A DNA stretch of 61,800 nucleotides, taken from the NCBI GenBank assembly GCA_022562055.1, contig JADFQA010000018.1, positions 1 to 61,800 on the forward strand, read 5' to 3'. A program made the translations under genes and the position numbers. This document shows, in pieces, positions 40,214 through 48,841 of the stretch (position 1 is its first letter; the number at the start of each line of letters is the position of its first letter). This DNA comes from Acidobacteriota bacterium. Lineage in GTDB: Bacteria; Actinomycetota; Acidimicrobiia; Spongiisociales; UBA5794. The notes under the pieces were generated by a model. The model did no database searches and was not told the origin of the DNA. It worked only from the letters and a program-made list of their open reading frames with translations.

Positions 40214-41395
40214 GTGAAACGACAGATTTTGATTCTGACGATGGTGTTCGGCTTGGTGGCCGCCGCCTGCAGTTCAGACTCGACAGATACAACTACCACA
40301 GCCGCGCCAACGACCACCGAGGCTGCAGCGGAAGACACCGCTCCTGCAACCGCACCGGCGACTATCACAGCCGTCGATCAAGTGAGTTCCGGCGACTCGG
40401 TGATCATCGAATCCGTAGACCTTCCGGCTGCAGGGTTTGTTGCGGTCCACAGCGACAGTGACGGCGGCCCGGGACAGATCATCGGCGTGTCAGACTTGTT
40501 GCCGGCCGGTGTTTCGACCGATGTCACTGTTGTTTTCGACACCATGATCGACGCTACCGCGACGGTGTACCCAATGGCGCACATCGACGGCGATGAAAAT
40601 GGCGTGTACACGTCGGATGACGGTCCGGCGTTTGACGCCACCGGCGATGTTGCGGTCACTGCGATCATACTGGGTATCGCACCCGCGTCTCAGCCTTCCA
40701 GTCTCGATGCCAAAGACCAAGAGTCCGACGGTACGAGTGTCGTCATTGCTTCGGTCACCCTGCCTTCACCAGGATTCATTGCGGTCCATGCGGATGCCGA
40801 CGGTGGACCGGGACCGGTTATCGGACACTCCGATTTGCTGCCCGCAGGGACAAGCACCGATGTTGTGGTCGTGTTTGACTCAATGATGTCTACATCTGGA
40901 GATGTCTACCCAATGGTTCACATCGACCTTAATGGTGACGGCAACTACACGTTCGCGCCACCCGACAATGCAATCGACCTGCCAGGCCTCACCGAAGACG
41001 GCGATGTCGCCGTCACGAAGATCACGCTGACCGTTGCGCTTGCAATGTCACCGTCTGCGCTTACCGCCGACGCACAGACCAGCGACGGTACGACGATCGT
41101 CATCGCTTCGGTGGCTCTTCCAGCGCCCGGATTCGTGGCGGTCCATGCGGATGCCGACGGATCCCCCGGGCCAGTAATCGGGCACTCCGAACTGCTTCCA
41201 GCAGGGACAAGCACCGACGTGGTCGTGGTGCTCGACGAACCGCTCACAAGTTCCACAACGTTGTGGCCGATGATCCACATCGATCTCGATAGTGACGGTA
41301 TTTACACGTTCCAGCCACCGGACAACGCCATCGACCTACCTGGCCTTACGGCAGACGGCAAGGTCGCTGTCATACCGGTAGAGATATCGTTGTAA
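40214..41395 (+). CDS. Lipoprotein with three DUF7282 repeats
   Basis: The protein has about 393 residues. A lipoprotein signal ends VAAAC, then a Thr/Ala linker. Three tandem domains of about 100-110 residues follow, each with the pattern SDGxxVxIxSVxLPxxGFVAVHxDxDGxPG, IGxSDLLPAG and VYPMxHIDxDxDG. This matches DUF7282, a beta-sandwich domain found on archaeal and actinobacterial surfaces. The Asp/Gly-rich loops (DLNGDGNYTF, DLDSDGIYTF) may bind Ca2+. GTG 40214 has GGAGTAGG upstream; ATG 40199 is the other start. It leads the cluster with the cupredoxin and the ECF sigma factor. Confidence 0.82.
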   Translation: MKRQILILTMVFGLVAAACSSDSTDTTTTAAPTTTEAAAEDTAPATAPATITAVDQVSSGDSVIIESVDLPAAGFVAVHSDSDGGPGQIIGVSDLLPAGVSTDVTVVFDTMIDATATVYPMAHIDGDENGVYTSDDGPAFDATGDVAVTAIILGIAPASQPSSLDAKDQESDGTSVVIASVTLPSPGFIAVHADADGGPGPVIGHSDLLPAGTSTDVVVVFDSMMSTSGDVYPMVHIDLNGDGNYTFAPPDNAIDLPGLTEDGDVAVTKITLTVALAMSPSALTADAQTSDGTTIVIASVALPAPGFVAVHADADGSPGPVIGHSELLPAGTSTDVVVVLDEPLTSSTTLWPMIHIDLDSDGIYTFQPPDNAIDLPGLTADGKVAVIPVEISL

Positions 41396-41404
41396 TACCC
41401 TGTG

Positions 41405-41438
41405 CTCGGGGTGCCGCCAAATACGGCGACACCCCGAG
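41405..41438 (+). terminator. Hairpin between the DUF7282 and cupredoxin genes
   Basis: CTCGGGGTGCCGCC (41405-41418) pairs with GGCGACACCCCGAG (41425-41438) with one mismatch and a 6-base loop, 10 bp after the stop codon. It may be a terminator or a partial one within the cluster. Confidence 0.65.
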
Positions 41439-41474
41439 ACCAAACAGGGAAATCTGACCTAGCAAAGGACACCC

Positions 41475-42062
41475 ATGATGACAACCAAAACCCCGGCGAA
41501 CAGCAGACTCATCGCCCTCATCGCTGCAGCGCTTCTCGTTTTCGCTGCCTGCTCAAGTTCGACAGATGCAACAACCGCCGCTCCAGCAACAACCGCGGCC
41601 CCGGGGGCTGCCTCGGCTCCAGCAACGACTGCCGCTCCAGCAACGACTGCCGCTCCAGCAACGACTGCCGCTCCAGCAACGACTGCCGCTCCAGCAACGA
41701 CTGCCGCTCCAGCAACGACTGCCGCTCCAGCAACGACTGCCGCTCCAGCAACGACTGCGGCTCCAGCAACAACCACGGTCCCCACCACAGAGCAACCGAC
41801 ATCTGCGGGATCGGCTGCGGTGAGTATCGTGAACTTCAGTTTTAACGATCACACCACGACGGTATCTGTGGGGGACACAGTTACGTTCACCAACAATGAA
41901 GCTGGAATTGCGCACACGACTACAGCAATCGAAGGATTGTGGGACTCAGGCAATATGAACAGCGGCGACACATTCGACATTACCTTCACCGAAGCCGGGA
42001 CATTTAATTTCTTTTGCAGCATCCATCCGTCAATGACGGGCACGATCACGGTCACCGAATAG
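41475..42062 (+). CDS. Cupredoxin lipoprotein with PATTAA repeat linker
   Basis: The product has 195 residues. The lipoprotein signal ends VFAAC. A linker of about 75 residues is made of PATTAA hexapeptides. The C-terminal 95 residues form a plastocyanin-like domain: VSIVNFSFN, VSVGDTVTFTNNE, then the copper ligands His in GIAHTT and Cys, His, Met in FFCSIHPSM. It should bind type-1 copper and carry electrons at the outer face of the membrane. AAAGGA precedes the tandem ATGs. It lies 36 bp after the hairpin that ends the DUF7282 gene. Confidence 0.9.
   Translation: MMTTKTPANSRLIALIAAALLVFAACSSSTDATTAAPATTAAPGAASAPATTAAPATTAAPATTAAPATTAAPATTAAPATTAAPATTAAPATTAAPATTTVPTTEQPTSAGSAAVSIVNFSFNDHTTTVSVGDTVTFTNNEAGIAHTTTAIEGLWDSGNMNSGDTFDITFTEAGTFNFFCSIHPSMTGTITVTE
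41619..41762 (+). repeat. 18-bp tandem repeat in the cupredoxin linker
   Basis: Eight units of CCAGCAACGACTGCCGCT follow with exact 18-base period; seven are identical and the last has one change (GCGGCT). They encode PATTAA. Identity at wobble positions points to recent expansion by slippage. Confidence 0.9.
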
Positions 42063-42086
42063 ACAGCAACCACATGAGGCGACCCC

Positions 42087-42638
42087 TTGGCGAACCCGAA
42101 AACTCTCAGTGATCATCGCCTTTTCGAGGCGTTCTCCAAACGCGATGAAGCGGCGATACGGGAGGTGTACCGGCGATACGGTGGTGCGGTTTTCGGCATT
42201 GCGATGAGAATCCTCAAAGACCGGGGTCACGCCGAGGAAGCGACACAACGAGCGTTCGTCAACGCCTGGCAGGCAGCGGACCGCATCGACCCGTCGCGGG
42301 ACGTCGGACCGTGGCTGTACACAATTGTTCGCCGGGTCGCAATTGACGTCTATCGACGAGAAAGGAGGCACGCTGTGTCAAACCTTGACGACCGAGAAAT
42401 TGCCGGCGTGCCGCCGTCGGTTGACGGGGCGTACGAAGAATGGCAGGTGCGCCAGGCGGTCTACGAACTCCCACAAGAGGAGCGTGATGTCCTACGTCAC
42501 ACCTACTTCCTGGGTTATACCCAGGAGGAGACCGCCGAGAGACTCGACATCCCGCTAGGCACCGTGAAATCGCGATCGCATAGAGCACACAGAAAACTTG
42601 CCTACAGCCTGCATGATTTTCAGGAGGCGAGCGCATGA
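42087..42638 (+). CDS. ECF RNA polymerase sigma factor
   Basis: The 183-residue protein has region 2 (about 15-85, with FGIAMRILKDRGHAEEATQRAFVNAW and WLYTIVRRVAIDVYRRERR) and region 4 (about 125-175, ELPQEERDVLRHTYFLGYTQEETAERLDIPLGTVKSRSHRAHRKL). It resembles SigK/SigL-like members. The start is TTG with GAGGCGA upstream. The anti-sigma gene overlaps by 4 bases. Confidence 0.93.
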   Translation: MANPKTLSDHRLFEAFSKRDEAAIREVYRRYGGAVFGIAMRILKDRGHAEEATQRAFVNAWQAADRIDPSRDVGPWLYTIVRRVAIDVYRRERRHAVSNLDDREIAGVPPSVDGAYEEWQVRQAVYELPQEERDVLRHTYFLGYTQEETAERLDIPLGTVKSRSHRAHRKLAYSLHDFQEASA

Positions 42639-43306
42639 ACTGCCACGACGCAAGAACCGCCATGCTGGCCAGCGACTCCTCGTCCGCTGTCCGCACACAT
42701 ATTGAAGGTTGCGCCGACTGTCGACGCTGGGAATCCACGACGGTATCTGTCCATGCGACCCTAAACAGTCAGTCGCTGTGGTCCGAGCCGCCTGCGGGTC
42801 TTGAAGACTCCGTCGTGGCAGCGATCAAGGGTGTCGATACTCGCCCGACAATTGAATCAACGTCGGCGGTATCACGTGTGCCAAGCTGGAAGTCGCGACG
42901 CAGTACCGTCCTTGTTGGCTCGATCGCCGCCGTAGCGATCCTCCTCGTCGGCTTGTTCGCTGTCCGATCGGCCCCGGAACCCGACTGGTCTGTGGCTCTG
43001 GTAGGCACCGAGAGCGCACCGGCGGCGACGGCAACAGTGGTCGGTTTCAACTCCGCTGCGGGAGGCACGCGGGTCGTGTTCGAAGCGCCCGACCTCGGCG
43101 CAGCCCCAGAGGGGTTCATCTACCAGCTTTGGTTCTCGAAGGAATCAGGCGATGTATCAGCCGGAACCTTTGCCGATGCTTCCCATGTCGAGCTGTCGAT
43201 CGGCGTCCTGCGCTCCGAGTTCCCAGCGGTTTGGCTCGGACTCCAACCGGTCGGTATGGATCGCGCTGCCGACGCAGAAGTCCTACTCGTACCAGAAGCC
43301 GACTAA
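42635..43306 (+). CDS. Anti-sigma factor, RskA-like with zinc-binding ZAS motif
   Basis: The 223-residue protein has an N-terminal cytoplasmic domain with HIEGCADC (the H-x3-C-x2-C zinc anti-sigma motif), one membrane segment (about 88-108, VLVGSIAAVAILLVGLFAV) and an outer RskA-type domain with FIYQLWFSKESGDVSAGTF. It holds the sigma factor inactive until an envelope signal, probably redox or copper given the cupredoxin neighbour. That signal is inferred. Confidence 0.9.
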   Translation: MNCHDARTAMLASDSSSAVRTHIEGCADCRRWESTTVSVHATLNSQSLWSEPPAGLEDSVVAAIKGVDTRPTIESTSAVSRVPSWKSRRSTVLVGSIAAVAILLVGLFAVRSAPEPDWSVALVGTESAPAATATVVGFNSAAGGTRVVFEAPDLGAAPEGFIYQLWFSKESGDVSAGTFADASHVELSIGVLRSEFPAVWLGLQPVGMDRAADAEVLLVPEAD

Positions 43307-43368
43307 CTCCACGACCCGGTGCGCTGAGAATGTGCTAGCCGGATTACTCCAGAGAACTGCAAGACACG

Positions 43369-44520
43369 CTAGCCCAGGGCTCTGTCGAGATCGGTGATCA
43401 GATCGTCGATGTGTTCAATGCCGACCGAAAGCCGCACAAGGTCCGCCGGCACCTCGAGATCGGTTCCGCCGACACTCATGTGGGTCATCAAAGCAGGCAC
43501 CTCGATGAGGCTCTCAACACCCCCGAGGCTCTCTGCAAGGATGAACACCCCGGTTGCTGAGGCCATCGAAGCTGCCGCATCGACACCGCCCTTTGGTATT
43601 AGCGAGAGCATCCCGCCGAACCCAAACATCTGACGTTTTGCCAGTCCATGATTGGGGTGGTTCTCCAGACCGGGGTAAAAAACACGGTCGACACGTGAGT
43701 CCTGTTCCAAGAAACGAGCGATCGCCATTGCGTTTGACTGGTGCCGATCCATCCGCACCGCAAGAGTCTTGATTCCGCGAAGCACGAGATATGCGTCGAA
43801 GGGACCGGGTACCGGGCCGGAAGCGTTCTGCAAGAACCGGAACTCCTCCAACAACTCATCGCTCCCCGTGATCAGCGCCCCACCGACGGTGTCGGAATGC
43901 CCACCAAGGTACTTCGTCGTCGAATGGAGCACGATGTCGGCGCCAAAACTGAGCGGCTTCTGGAGATACGGCGACGCAAACGTATTGTCAATGCACACGA
44001 GGGCGCCATGCGAATGGGCGATTTCGGTCACGGCCGCGATGTCGATAATCCGAAGCATCGGATTTGTCGGAGTCTCGACCCAAACCAGCTTTGTCTCGGG
44101 GCGGATAGCTGCCTCAAGCGAGTCAAGGTCGGTCATGTCCGGCGAGGAAATCTCGATTCCGTGCCGAGAAAACACCTGGGCGAACAGCCGATACGTCCCA
44201 CCATACGCATCATTTGGCAACACAACATGGTCTCCAGGCTTCAGCATGTATCCAATGATGCCGGTCGCGGCAAGACCCGATGATGTCGCAATACAACCAC
44301 CGGGACTGCCTGGATCGATACCTTCGAGCGACGCCAACGCAGTTTGTAAGGCTGTCCGCGTGGGGTTGTCGGTCCGCGAGTACTCATAGCCGGTGTGTTG
44401 GCCCGGTGCGGTTTGTGCGTATGTTGACGTCGCGAAAATCGGTGTGACAACTGCTCCGGTAATCGGTTCTGGCTCTTGTCCGACGTGGATCGCCCGCGTC
44501 TCAAAGCGCTCTTCACTCAT
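43369..44520 (-). CDS. metB: Cystathionine gamma-synthase/lyase (PLP)
   Basis: The protein of about 383 residues is in the Cys/Met metabolism PLP family. It starts RFETRAIHVGQEPEPITGAVVTPIF, with YEYSRTDNPTRTALQ, the phosphate site and the PLP lysine in HSTTKYLGGHSDTVGG. With a cystathionine beta-synthase-like gene directly upstream, the likely role is cystathionine lysis to cysteine (reverse transsulfuration). Sequence alone does not separate synthase from lyase. ATG 44520 overlaps the upstream stop by 8 bases; GAGAAGGG precedes it. Confidence 0.9.
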   Translation of the reverse strand: MSEERFETRAIHVGQEPEPITGAVVTPIFATSTYAQTAPGQHTGYEYSRTDNPTRTALQTALASLEGIDPGSPGGCIATSSGLAATGIIGYMLKPGDHVVLPNDAYGGTYRLFAQVFSRHGIEISSPDMTDLDSLEAAIRPETKLVWVETPTNPMLRIIDIAAVTEIAHSHGALVCIDNTFASPYLQKPLSFGADIVLHSTTKYLGGHSDTVGGALITGSDELLEEFRFLQNASGPVPGPFDAYLVLRGIKTLAVRMDRHQSNAMAIARFLEQDSRVDRVFYPGLENHPNHGLAKRQMFGFGGMLSLIPKGGVDAAASMASATGVFILAESLGGVESLIEVPALMTHMSVGGTDLEVPADLVRLSVGIEHIDDLITDLDRALG

Positions 44521-45469
44521 CGAGCATGCCCTTCTCGCGCATCCAATCGTCATTGAAAATTCGCGAAACATAGTTGCGGCCAGAGTCGGGGATGATCACT
44601 ACAACGAGATCGTCCGGTCGTGCCTTGGCAACTCGAAGGGCGCCAACGACTGCCATCCCACCAGACCCGCCGACAAGGATCCCTTCCTGTGCAGCGACGC
44701 TCCTCGCCATCGTGAACGCCTCTTTATCACTCACCTTCTCGTATGAGTCGATCACCGTCGCGTCAAAGTTTTCGGGATAGAAATCCTCACCGACACCTTC
44801 GATCAGATACGTGTGGACGTCGGCTTCTGTGTCCGCTGTGTAAATAGACCCCACCGGATCGACACCGACCGTGTGGATCTCAGGGTTCATCGACTTGAGA
44901 TAGCGCGCAACACCGCACATCGTGCCCGCAGTTCCTACGCCAGCGACGTACACCCCGATTTGCCCATCGGTTTGGCGCCAAATCTCGGGACCTGTGCTTG
45001 TTACGTGTGCCTGCGGATTTGCTGGGTTCGAGTACTGGTCCGGGTGGTACGAGTTTGGCGTTTCGGCAGTGAGGCGGGCGGCCACCGAGTAGTACGAGGT
45101 CGGATCGTCCGGTTCAACATCGCTGGGACAAACAATCACCTCGGCGCCGTATGCTCGAAGCAGGTCTTGTTTCTCGACCGATTGTTTGTCAGCCATGACC
45201 GCAATGAGCTTGTAGCCCCGGAGCGCAGCGACCATCGCGAGACCAACACCGGTATTGCCGCTGGTTGGTTCAACGATTGTTCCACCCGGCTTGAGCCACC
45301 CGTTTTCTTCGGCACGCTCGATCATGCCGAGGGCAATTCGGTCCTTTATGGAACCACCCGGATTCATGAATTCAATCTTCGCAACCAGGTTTCCCGGTGG
45401 GTGCAGACGACTCAACCGAACAAGCGGGGTCTCGCCGATTGCCTCGACGATGTCGTCACGGATGTCCAT
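44513..45469 (-). CDS. Cystathionine beta-synthase-like enzyme without CBS domains
   Basis: The 318-residue PLP enzyme has the Schiff-base lysine in NPGGSIKDR, the phosphate loop EPTSGNTGVGLAMVA and a GVGTAGTMCG loop. YSNPANPQAH and the end of the catalytic domain (IIPDSGRNYVSRIFND) match actinobacterial CBS better than CysK. The paired C-terminal CBS domains that bind S-adenosylmethionine in the usual 460-residue form are absent. Feedback control would differ. It could also be an O-phosphoserine/O-acetylserine-type cysteine synthase. It is coupled to the metB-like gene. Confidence 0.85.
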   Translation of the reverse strand: MDIRDDIVEAIGETPLVRLSRLHPPGNLVAKIEFMNPGGSIKDRIALGMIERAEENGWLKPGGTIVEPTSGNTGVGLAMVAALRGYKLIAVMADKQSVEKQDLLRAYGAEVIVCPSDVEPDDPTSYYSVAARLTAETPNSYHPDQYSNPANPQAHVTSTGPEIWRQTDGQIGVYVAGVGTAGTMCGVARYLKSMNPEIHTVGVDPVGSIYTADTEADVHTYLIEGVGEDFYPENFDATVIDSYEKVSDKEAFTMARSVAAQEGILVGGSGGMAVVGALRVAKARPDDLVVVIIPDSGRNYVSRIFNDDWMREKGMLDE

Positions 45470-45552
45470 GAGAGCAAGGGTAGTCGCGCGAGGCTTTGTC
45501 GTTGGTGTGCCCGCGTGCGCTCGCGATGCCGAATGTCGAACCAGGGCTCGCG

Positions 45553-46554
45553 TCAGTCGAACAGGCGCGGCCTGAACAGATCGTCGTGCATCTTTAGCGC
45601 AAACCGATCGGACATGCCGGCCACATAGTCAAGAACCTGGGTCGTCGGGTCAGATCCTGGATGCCGGTACGACGATGGTATCTCCTCGTTGTGGAGCAGG
45701 TAGTAATCGACAAGGTCCTGCACGATTCCGAGAACCTTTCGTCGGGTCGGCTCGGTCTCGGCACGGAGGTACACCCGCTCGAACATGAAGGACCGCAGCG
45801 TGTGCATTGCCTCAAGCGCGGTCGACTCCATCACGAGTTCACCGGTCGCCAGCGATTCGTCGACCACCGCCTCCACCATCGAGGCGATCCACTCTCGGCC
45901 GGGGTCGCCGAACCGCTGTGTCGCGTGGCTCGGTATGTCGTCAAGCGTGATCACACCTGCTCGGATCGCGTCTTCGACATCGTGGGCCAGGTATGCAATG
46001 CGGTCAGCAAACCGACAGACGAATCCCTCTGCTGTTGCCGGAGCCTCTTCGATCCGCCACGAGTGCGCACGGACACCGTCGAGAACTTCCCAGCTCAGGT
46101 TGAGCGGCTCAAGCACCTCAAAGACGCGCACACCCTGCGCGGAATGCAACCACTCGCCAGTCACATATCGCGACAGAGCCTCTTCCCCCGTATGGCCGAA
46201 CGGAGAATGGCCAACATCGTGTGCGAGGCAAATCGCCTCGGTCAGCGATTCGTTCAGCGAGAGGTTTCTCGCAATCGATCGCCCGACCTGGGTCACTTGG
46301 AGAGTGTGGGTCAAACGGGTGACGTAGTGATCGCCCTCTGGATTGATGAATACCTGGGTTTTGTGTTTCAGTCGGCGAAACGCTTTGGAATGCAGAATAT
46401 GATCTCGGTCGCGCTCGAAAGCTGTTCGATACGGGTCGAGGGCCTCGTCCAACGCACGGCCCCGCGACTGACCTGAAAGGGTCGCCCCTGGCGCCAAGTA
46501 TTCGGCCTCGAACCGTTCCTCGTCCTCCCGTGTTCGCCGACGAAACTCCGCCAC
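45553..46554 (-). CDS. dgt: dGTPase-like deoxynucleotide triphosphohydrolase
   Basis: The 333-residue HD-domain protein has an N-terminal DPYRTAFERDRDHILHSKAFRRLKHKTQVF, His in RLTHTLQV and the metal-binding HDVGHSPFGHTGE. These are the signatures of the dGTPase type-2 subfamily, which cleaves dNTPs to nucleosides and triphosphate. It begins at the base next to the PhnE-like stop, so it is probably co-transcribed with the importer. Confidence 0.9.
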   Translation of the reverse strand: MAEFRRRTREDEERFEAEYLAPGATLSGQSRGRALDEALDPYRTAFERDRDHILHSKAFRRLKHKTQVFINPEGDHYVTRLTHTLQVTQVGRSIARNLSLNESLTEAICLAHDVGHSPFGHTGEEALSRYVTGEWLHSAQGVRVFEVLEPLNLSWEVLDGVRAHSWRIEEAPATAEGFVCRFADRIAYLAHDVEDAIRAGVITLDDIPSHATQRFGDPGREWIASMVEAVVDESLATGELVMESTALEAMHTLRSFMFERVYLRAETEPTRRKVLGIVQDLVDYYLLHNEEIPSSYRHPGSDPTTQVLDYVAGMSDRFALKMHDDLFRPRLFD

Positions 46555-47463
46555 CTAGGCCTCCCGGGTCTCGACATTCGGTGGCGCAACGTCACCGATG
46601 ATCGTTCCAAACGCCCGCGATACGGGGCCAGTGCCTGCGTGCCCGGCGATGATTCGGCGTCGAATGCCCGCCGAAATAGCGTCGATAATGAGAACCACGA
46701 CGATGGTCAGAATCAGCGCAGCGCCCGCCTTCGGCCAGTCGTCACGAAATCTCAAGCGACCAACAATCTCTGCGCCGATCCCACCGGCGCCGATCATGCC
46801 GAGCACGGCAGATGCACGAATGTTGATCTCAAATCGGTACAACCAATACGCGAGAATGTTTGGCATCGCCTGTGGCACGACACCAAACCGCATGGCCTGA
46901 AAACGCGTCCCGCCGGTCGCCTTGACCGCCTCGATCGGTCCGGGATCGACACCCTCAACCACCTCAGACGTGAGCTTGCCGAGCGTCCCGATCGAATGGA
47001 TGCCGATGGCGAGTACGCCCGTGAACGGACCCAAGCCGAAGGCGGGGATCAGCACAATTGCCAACACAAGCTCTGGGAACGCCCTAATCCCCGAGAGCAG
47101 GCCCCGGACGGGGCCGGTCAACCAACCCGGAGCCATATTCGTCGCGGCCATAAAACCGAGCGGAAATGAGAACACAGCCCCGATGATCGTCGCAATCCAG
47201 GCGACGTAAATTGATTCGAGAAGCTTGTTGAAGCTCCTAGAAATATCGGACCAGTCAGGCGGCAACAGACCGCCAAGCAGCCCCCATATCTGTCCCGGTG
47301 CCCGCCCGATCGCGCCCCACGATAGTTCGAGACCGAGCACTCCCCAGATGTAGGGAAGCCCGATGACAAGTATCAGTATCCATCGCAGCCGCTTCGGCCA
47401 ATCCGGTTCGTCAGGGCGTTCTGTCCCTCCGACTACGTCGGGAGCAAGATCCGGGACGGTCAT
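46555..47463 (-). CDS. phnE: Phosphonate/phosphate-type ABC importer permease (PhnE-like)
   Basis: The 302-residue protein has six membrane segments and the EAA loop EAVKATGGTRFQAMRFGVVPQAMPNILAYWLYRFE typical of PhnE, followed by GAGGIGAEIVGRLRFRDDW. It overlaps the upstream permease gene by 4 bases. It forms the channel with that second PhnE. Confidence 0.92.
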   Translation of the reverse strand: MTVPDLAPDVVGGTERPDEPDWPKRLRWILILVIGLPYIWGVLGLELSWGAIGRAPGQIWGLLGGLLPPDWSDISRSFNKLLESIYVAWIATIIGAVFSFPLGFMAATNMAPGWLTGPVRGLLSGIRAFPELVLAIVLIPAFGLGPFTGVLAIGIHSIGTLGKLTSEVVEGVDPGPIEAVKATGGTRFQAMRFGVVPQAMPNILAYWLYRFEINIRASAVLGMIGAGGIGAEIVGRLRFRDDWPKAGAALILTIVVVLIIDAISAGIRRRIIAGHAGTGPVSRAFGTIIGDVAPPNVETREA

Positions 47464-48839
47464 ATGATCCTCCTCCTCACCGCAATAGACACGATCTCAA
47501 TGAGAATCACGGTTACAAAGATCACCAGAACGATCGCCATCACCTGATCCCATTGGAAGAAGTTACGACGTTCATCAAGCAGACGCCCGATACCGCCGGC
47601 GCCGATGAAGCCGAGGATCACCGATGCTCGCACGTTAAGTTCCAGAACGTACAGCCCGTACGCAACGTAGTGAGGCACGACTTGGGGAAACGCCGCCGAC
47701 TTCACCATCTGCCAATGGCTTGCGCCGGTCGATCTTGCAGCCTCAAGCGGACCCGGATCGATCGCGTCCACCGTCTCGGACAACAACTTCGCCATGATCG
47801 CAATCGAAAACATGATCATCGCGAGGGCACCCGGGAACGGTGATCCGAATCCAACAGCCGCAGCAAACAGGATCCCCCAAAAAAGATCCGGAATCGTTCT
47901 GATGACGTTCATGATCGACTTGGCAATCCAATACACCGTCTGGTTGGGTGTCGTGAGTCGCGAGGCTGAGAACGCCAACGGGACGGCGACCAACACACCC
48001 GTCGTCGCCCCGACGACAGCGATACGCAACGTCTCGACATACGGCGCCCAGAGCACAAACGTCTCGGGCTGGCCGATGGACTTGGACCAAGTGAAGTCGG
48101 GTGGCCAGAGCTTCTCGGCTAGCGCCGTCACCTCCGAACTGCGAATGATCAACTCAAAAACGGAAAAGTCGATCTTGTTGAAAGCAAGCATTGTGAACAC
48201 CGCGGCGCCGGTGACAGCAATCACGACGGCGTTTCCGAGCACGAAACTCGTCGCCACCGCCAACCCGACACCGAGCGTAATCAGCCCCACCCAGACGTGG
48301 AATACCTGCTCGATGATCTGGAACTCACCCCGTTTGATCGCCCGGTCGGTGATCGGCTCGAGATATCCAACGTCCGTACCTGCCTGGAGCGCAAGGAACG
48401 CAGCCGCGGCAAAGGCGAGACCGATGAACACAATCGCTGAAGGGTTGGTGCCCTTGCGGTTGTGGAAAACAACCCATCCAACGACGATGCCGAACAGCAA
48501 CCATCCCAACGACGCGCGCATCGACAGCCGCCAGGTGATCACCGTCGTGCGGGCCGCGATCGGGGCGATGTACAGCTTGAGACCAACCGCTCCAGCGGTG
48601 ATCAACGAGAGCAAATCAACGAGACCGCTGCGCACGTTCGGCCTGGCGGTTGCGCCGAGGAGCGCGAGCAAGCCGTACGCAATGAGACCGTAGACAGCGC
48701 CGCGGGCTGCGGAATTGATGTCAAGCGCACCGAAAGGAATCGAGAGCACGACGGCGACGACAACGAGTCCGACGTACTTAACCGAGCGAGGGGGCTCAGT
48801 AGGTCGTTCCGTGACGATCGGATCGTCGGCGATCGTCAC
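47460..48839 (-). CDS. phnE: Phosphonate/phosphate-type ABC importer permease with long N-terminal extension
   Basis: The protein has 459 residues. The last 230 are a normal PhnE permease with the EAA loop EAARSTGASHWQMVKSAAFPQVVPHY and GFIGAGGIGRLLDERRN. The first 220 residues add about six more membrane segments of unknown purpose; usual PhnE proteins have 260-290 residues in all. The start is GTG, two bases after the PhnC-like stop. The extension might contact the second permease or bind an extra subunit. Confidence 0.9.
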   Translation of the reverse strand: MTIADDPIVTERPTEPPRSVKYVGLVVVAVVLSIPFGALDINSAARGAVYGLIAYGLLALLGATARPNVRSGLVDLLSLITAGAVGLKLYIAPIAARTTVITWRLSMRASLGWLLFGIVVGWVVFHNRKGTNPSAIVFIGLAFAAAAFLALQAGTDVGYLEPITDRAIKRGEFQIIEQVFHVWVGLITLGVGLAVATSFVLGNAVVIAVTGAAVFTMLAFNKIDFSVFELIIRSSEVTALAEKLWPPDFTWSKSIGQPETFVLWAPYVETLRIAVVGATTGVLVAVPLAFSASRLTTPNQTVYWIAKSIMNVIRTIPDLFWGILFAAAVGFGSPFPGALAMIMFSIAIMAKLLSETVDAIDPGPLEAARSTGASHWQMVKSAAFPQVVPHYVAYGLYVLELNVRASVILGFIGAGGIGRLLDERRNFFQWDQVMAIVLVIFVTVILIEIVSIAVRRRII

Positions 48840-48841
48840 GG

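Noticed and set aside
41619-41762. Tandem repeats as a CRISPR array
   Set aside because: Units are contiguous 18-mers without spacers, they encode PATTAA in frame inside a gene, and no cas gene is present.
41402-41845. Plus-strand frame with repeated SSNDCR
   Set aside because: It is an out-of-frame reading of the 18-bp repeat in the cupredoxin gene.
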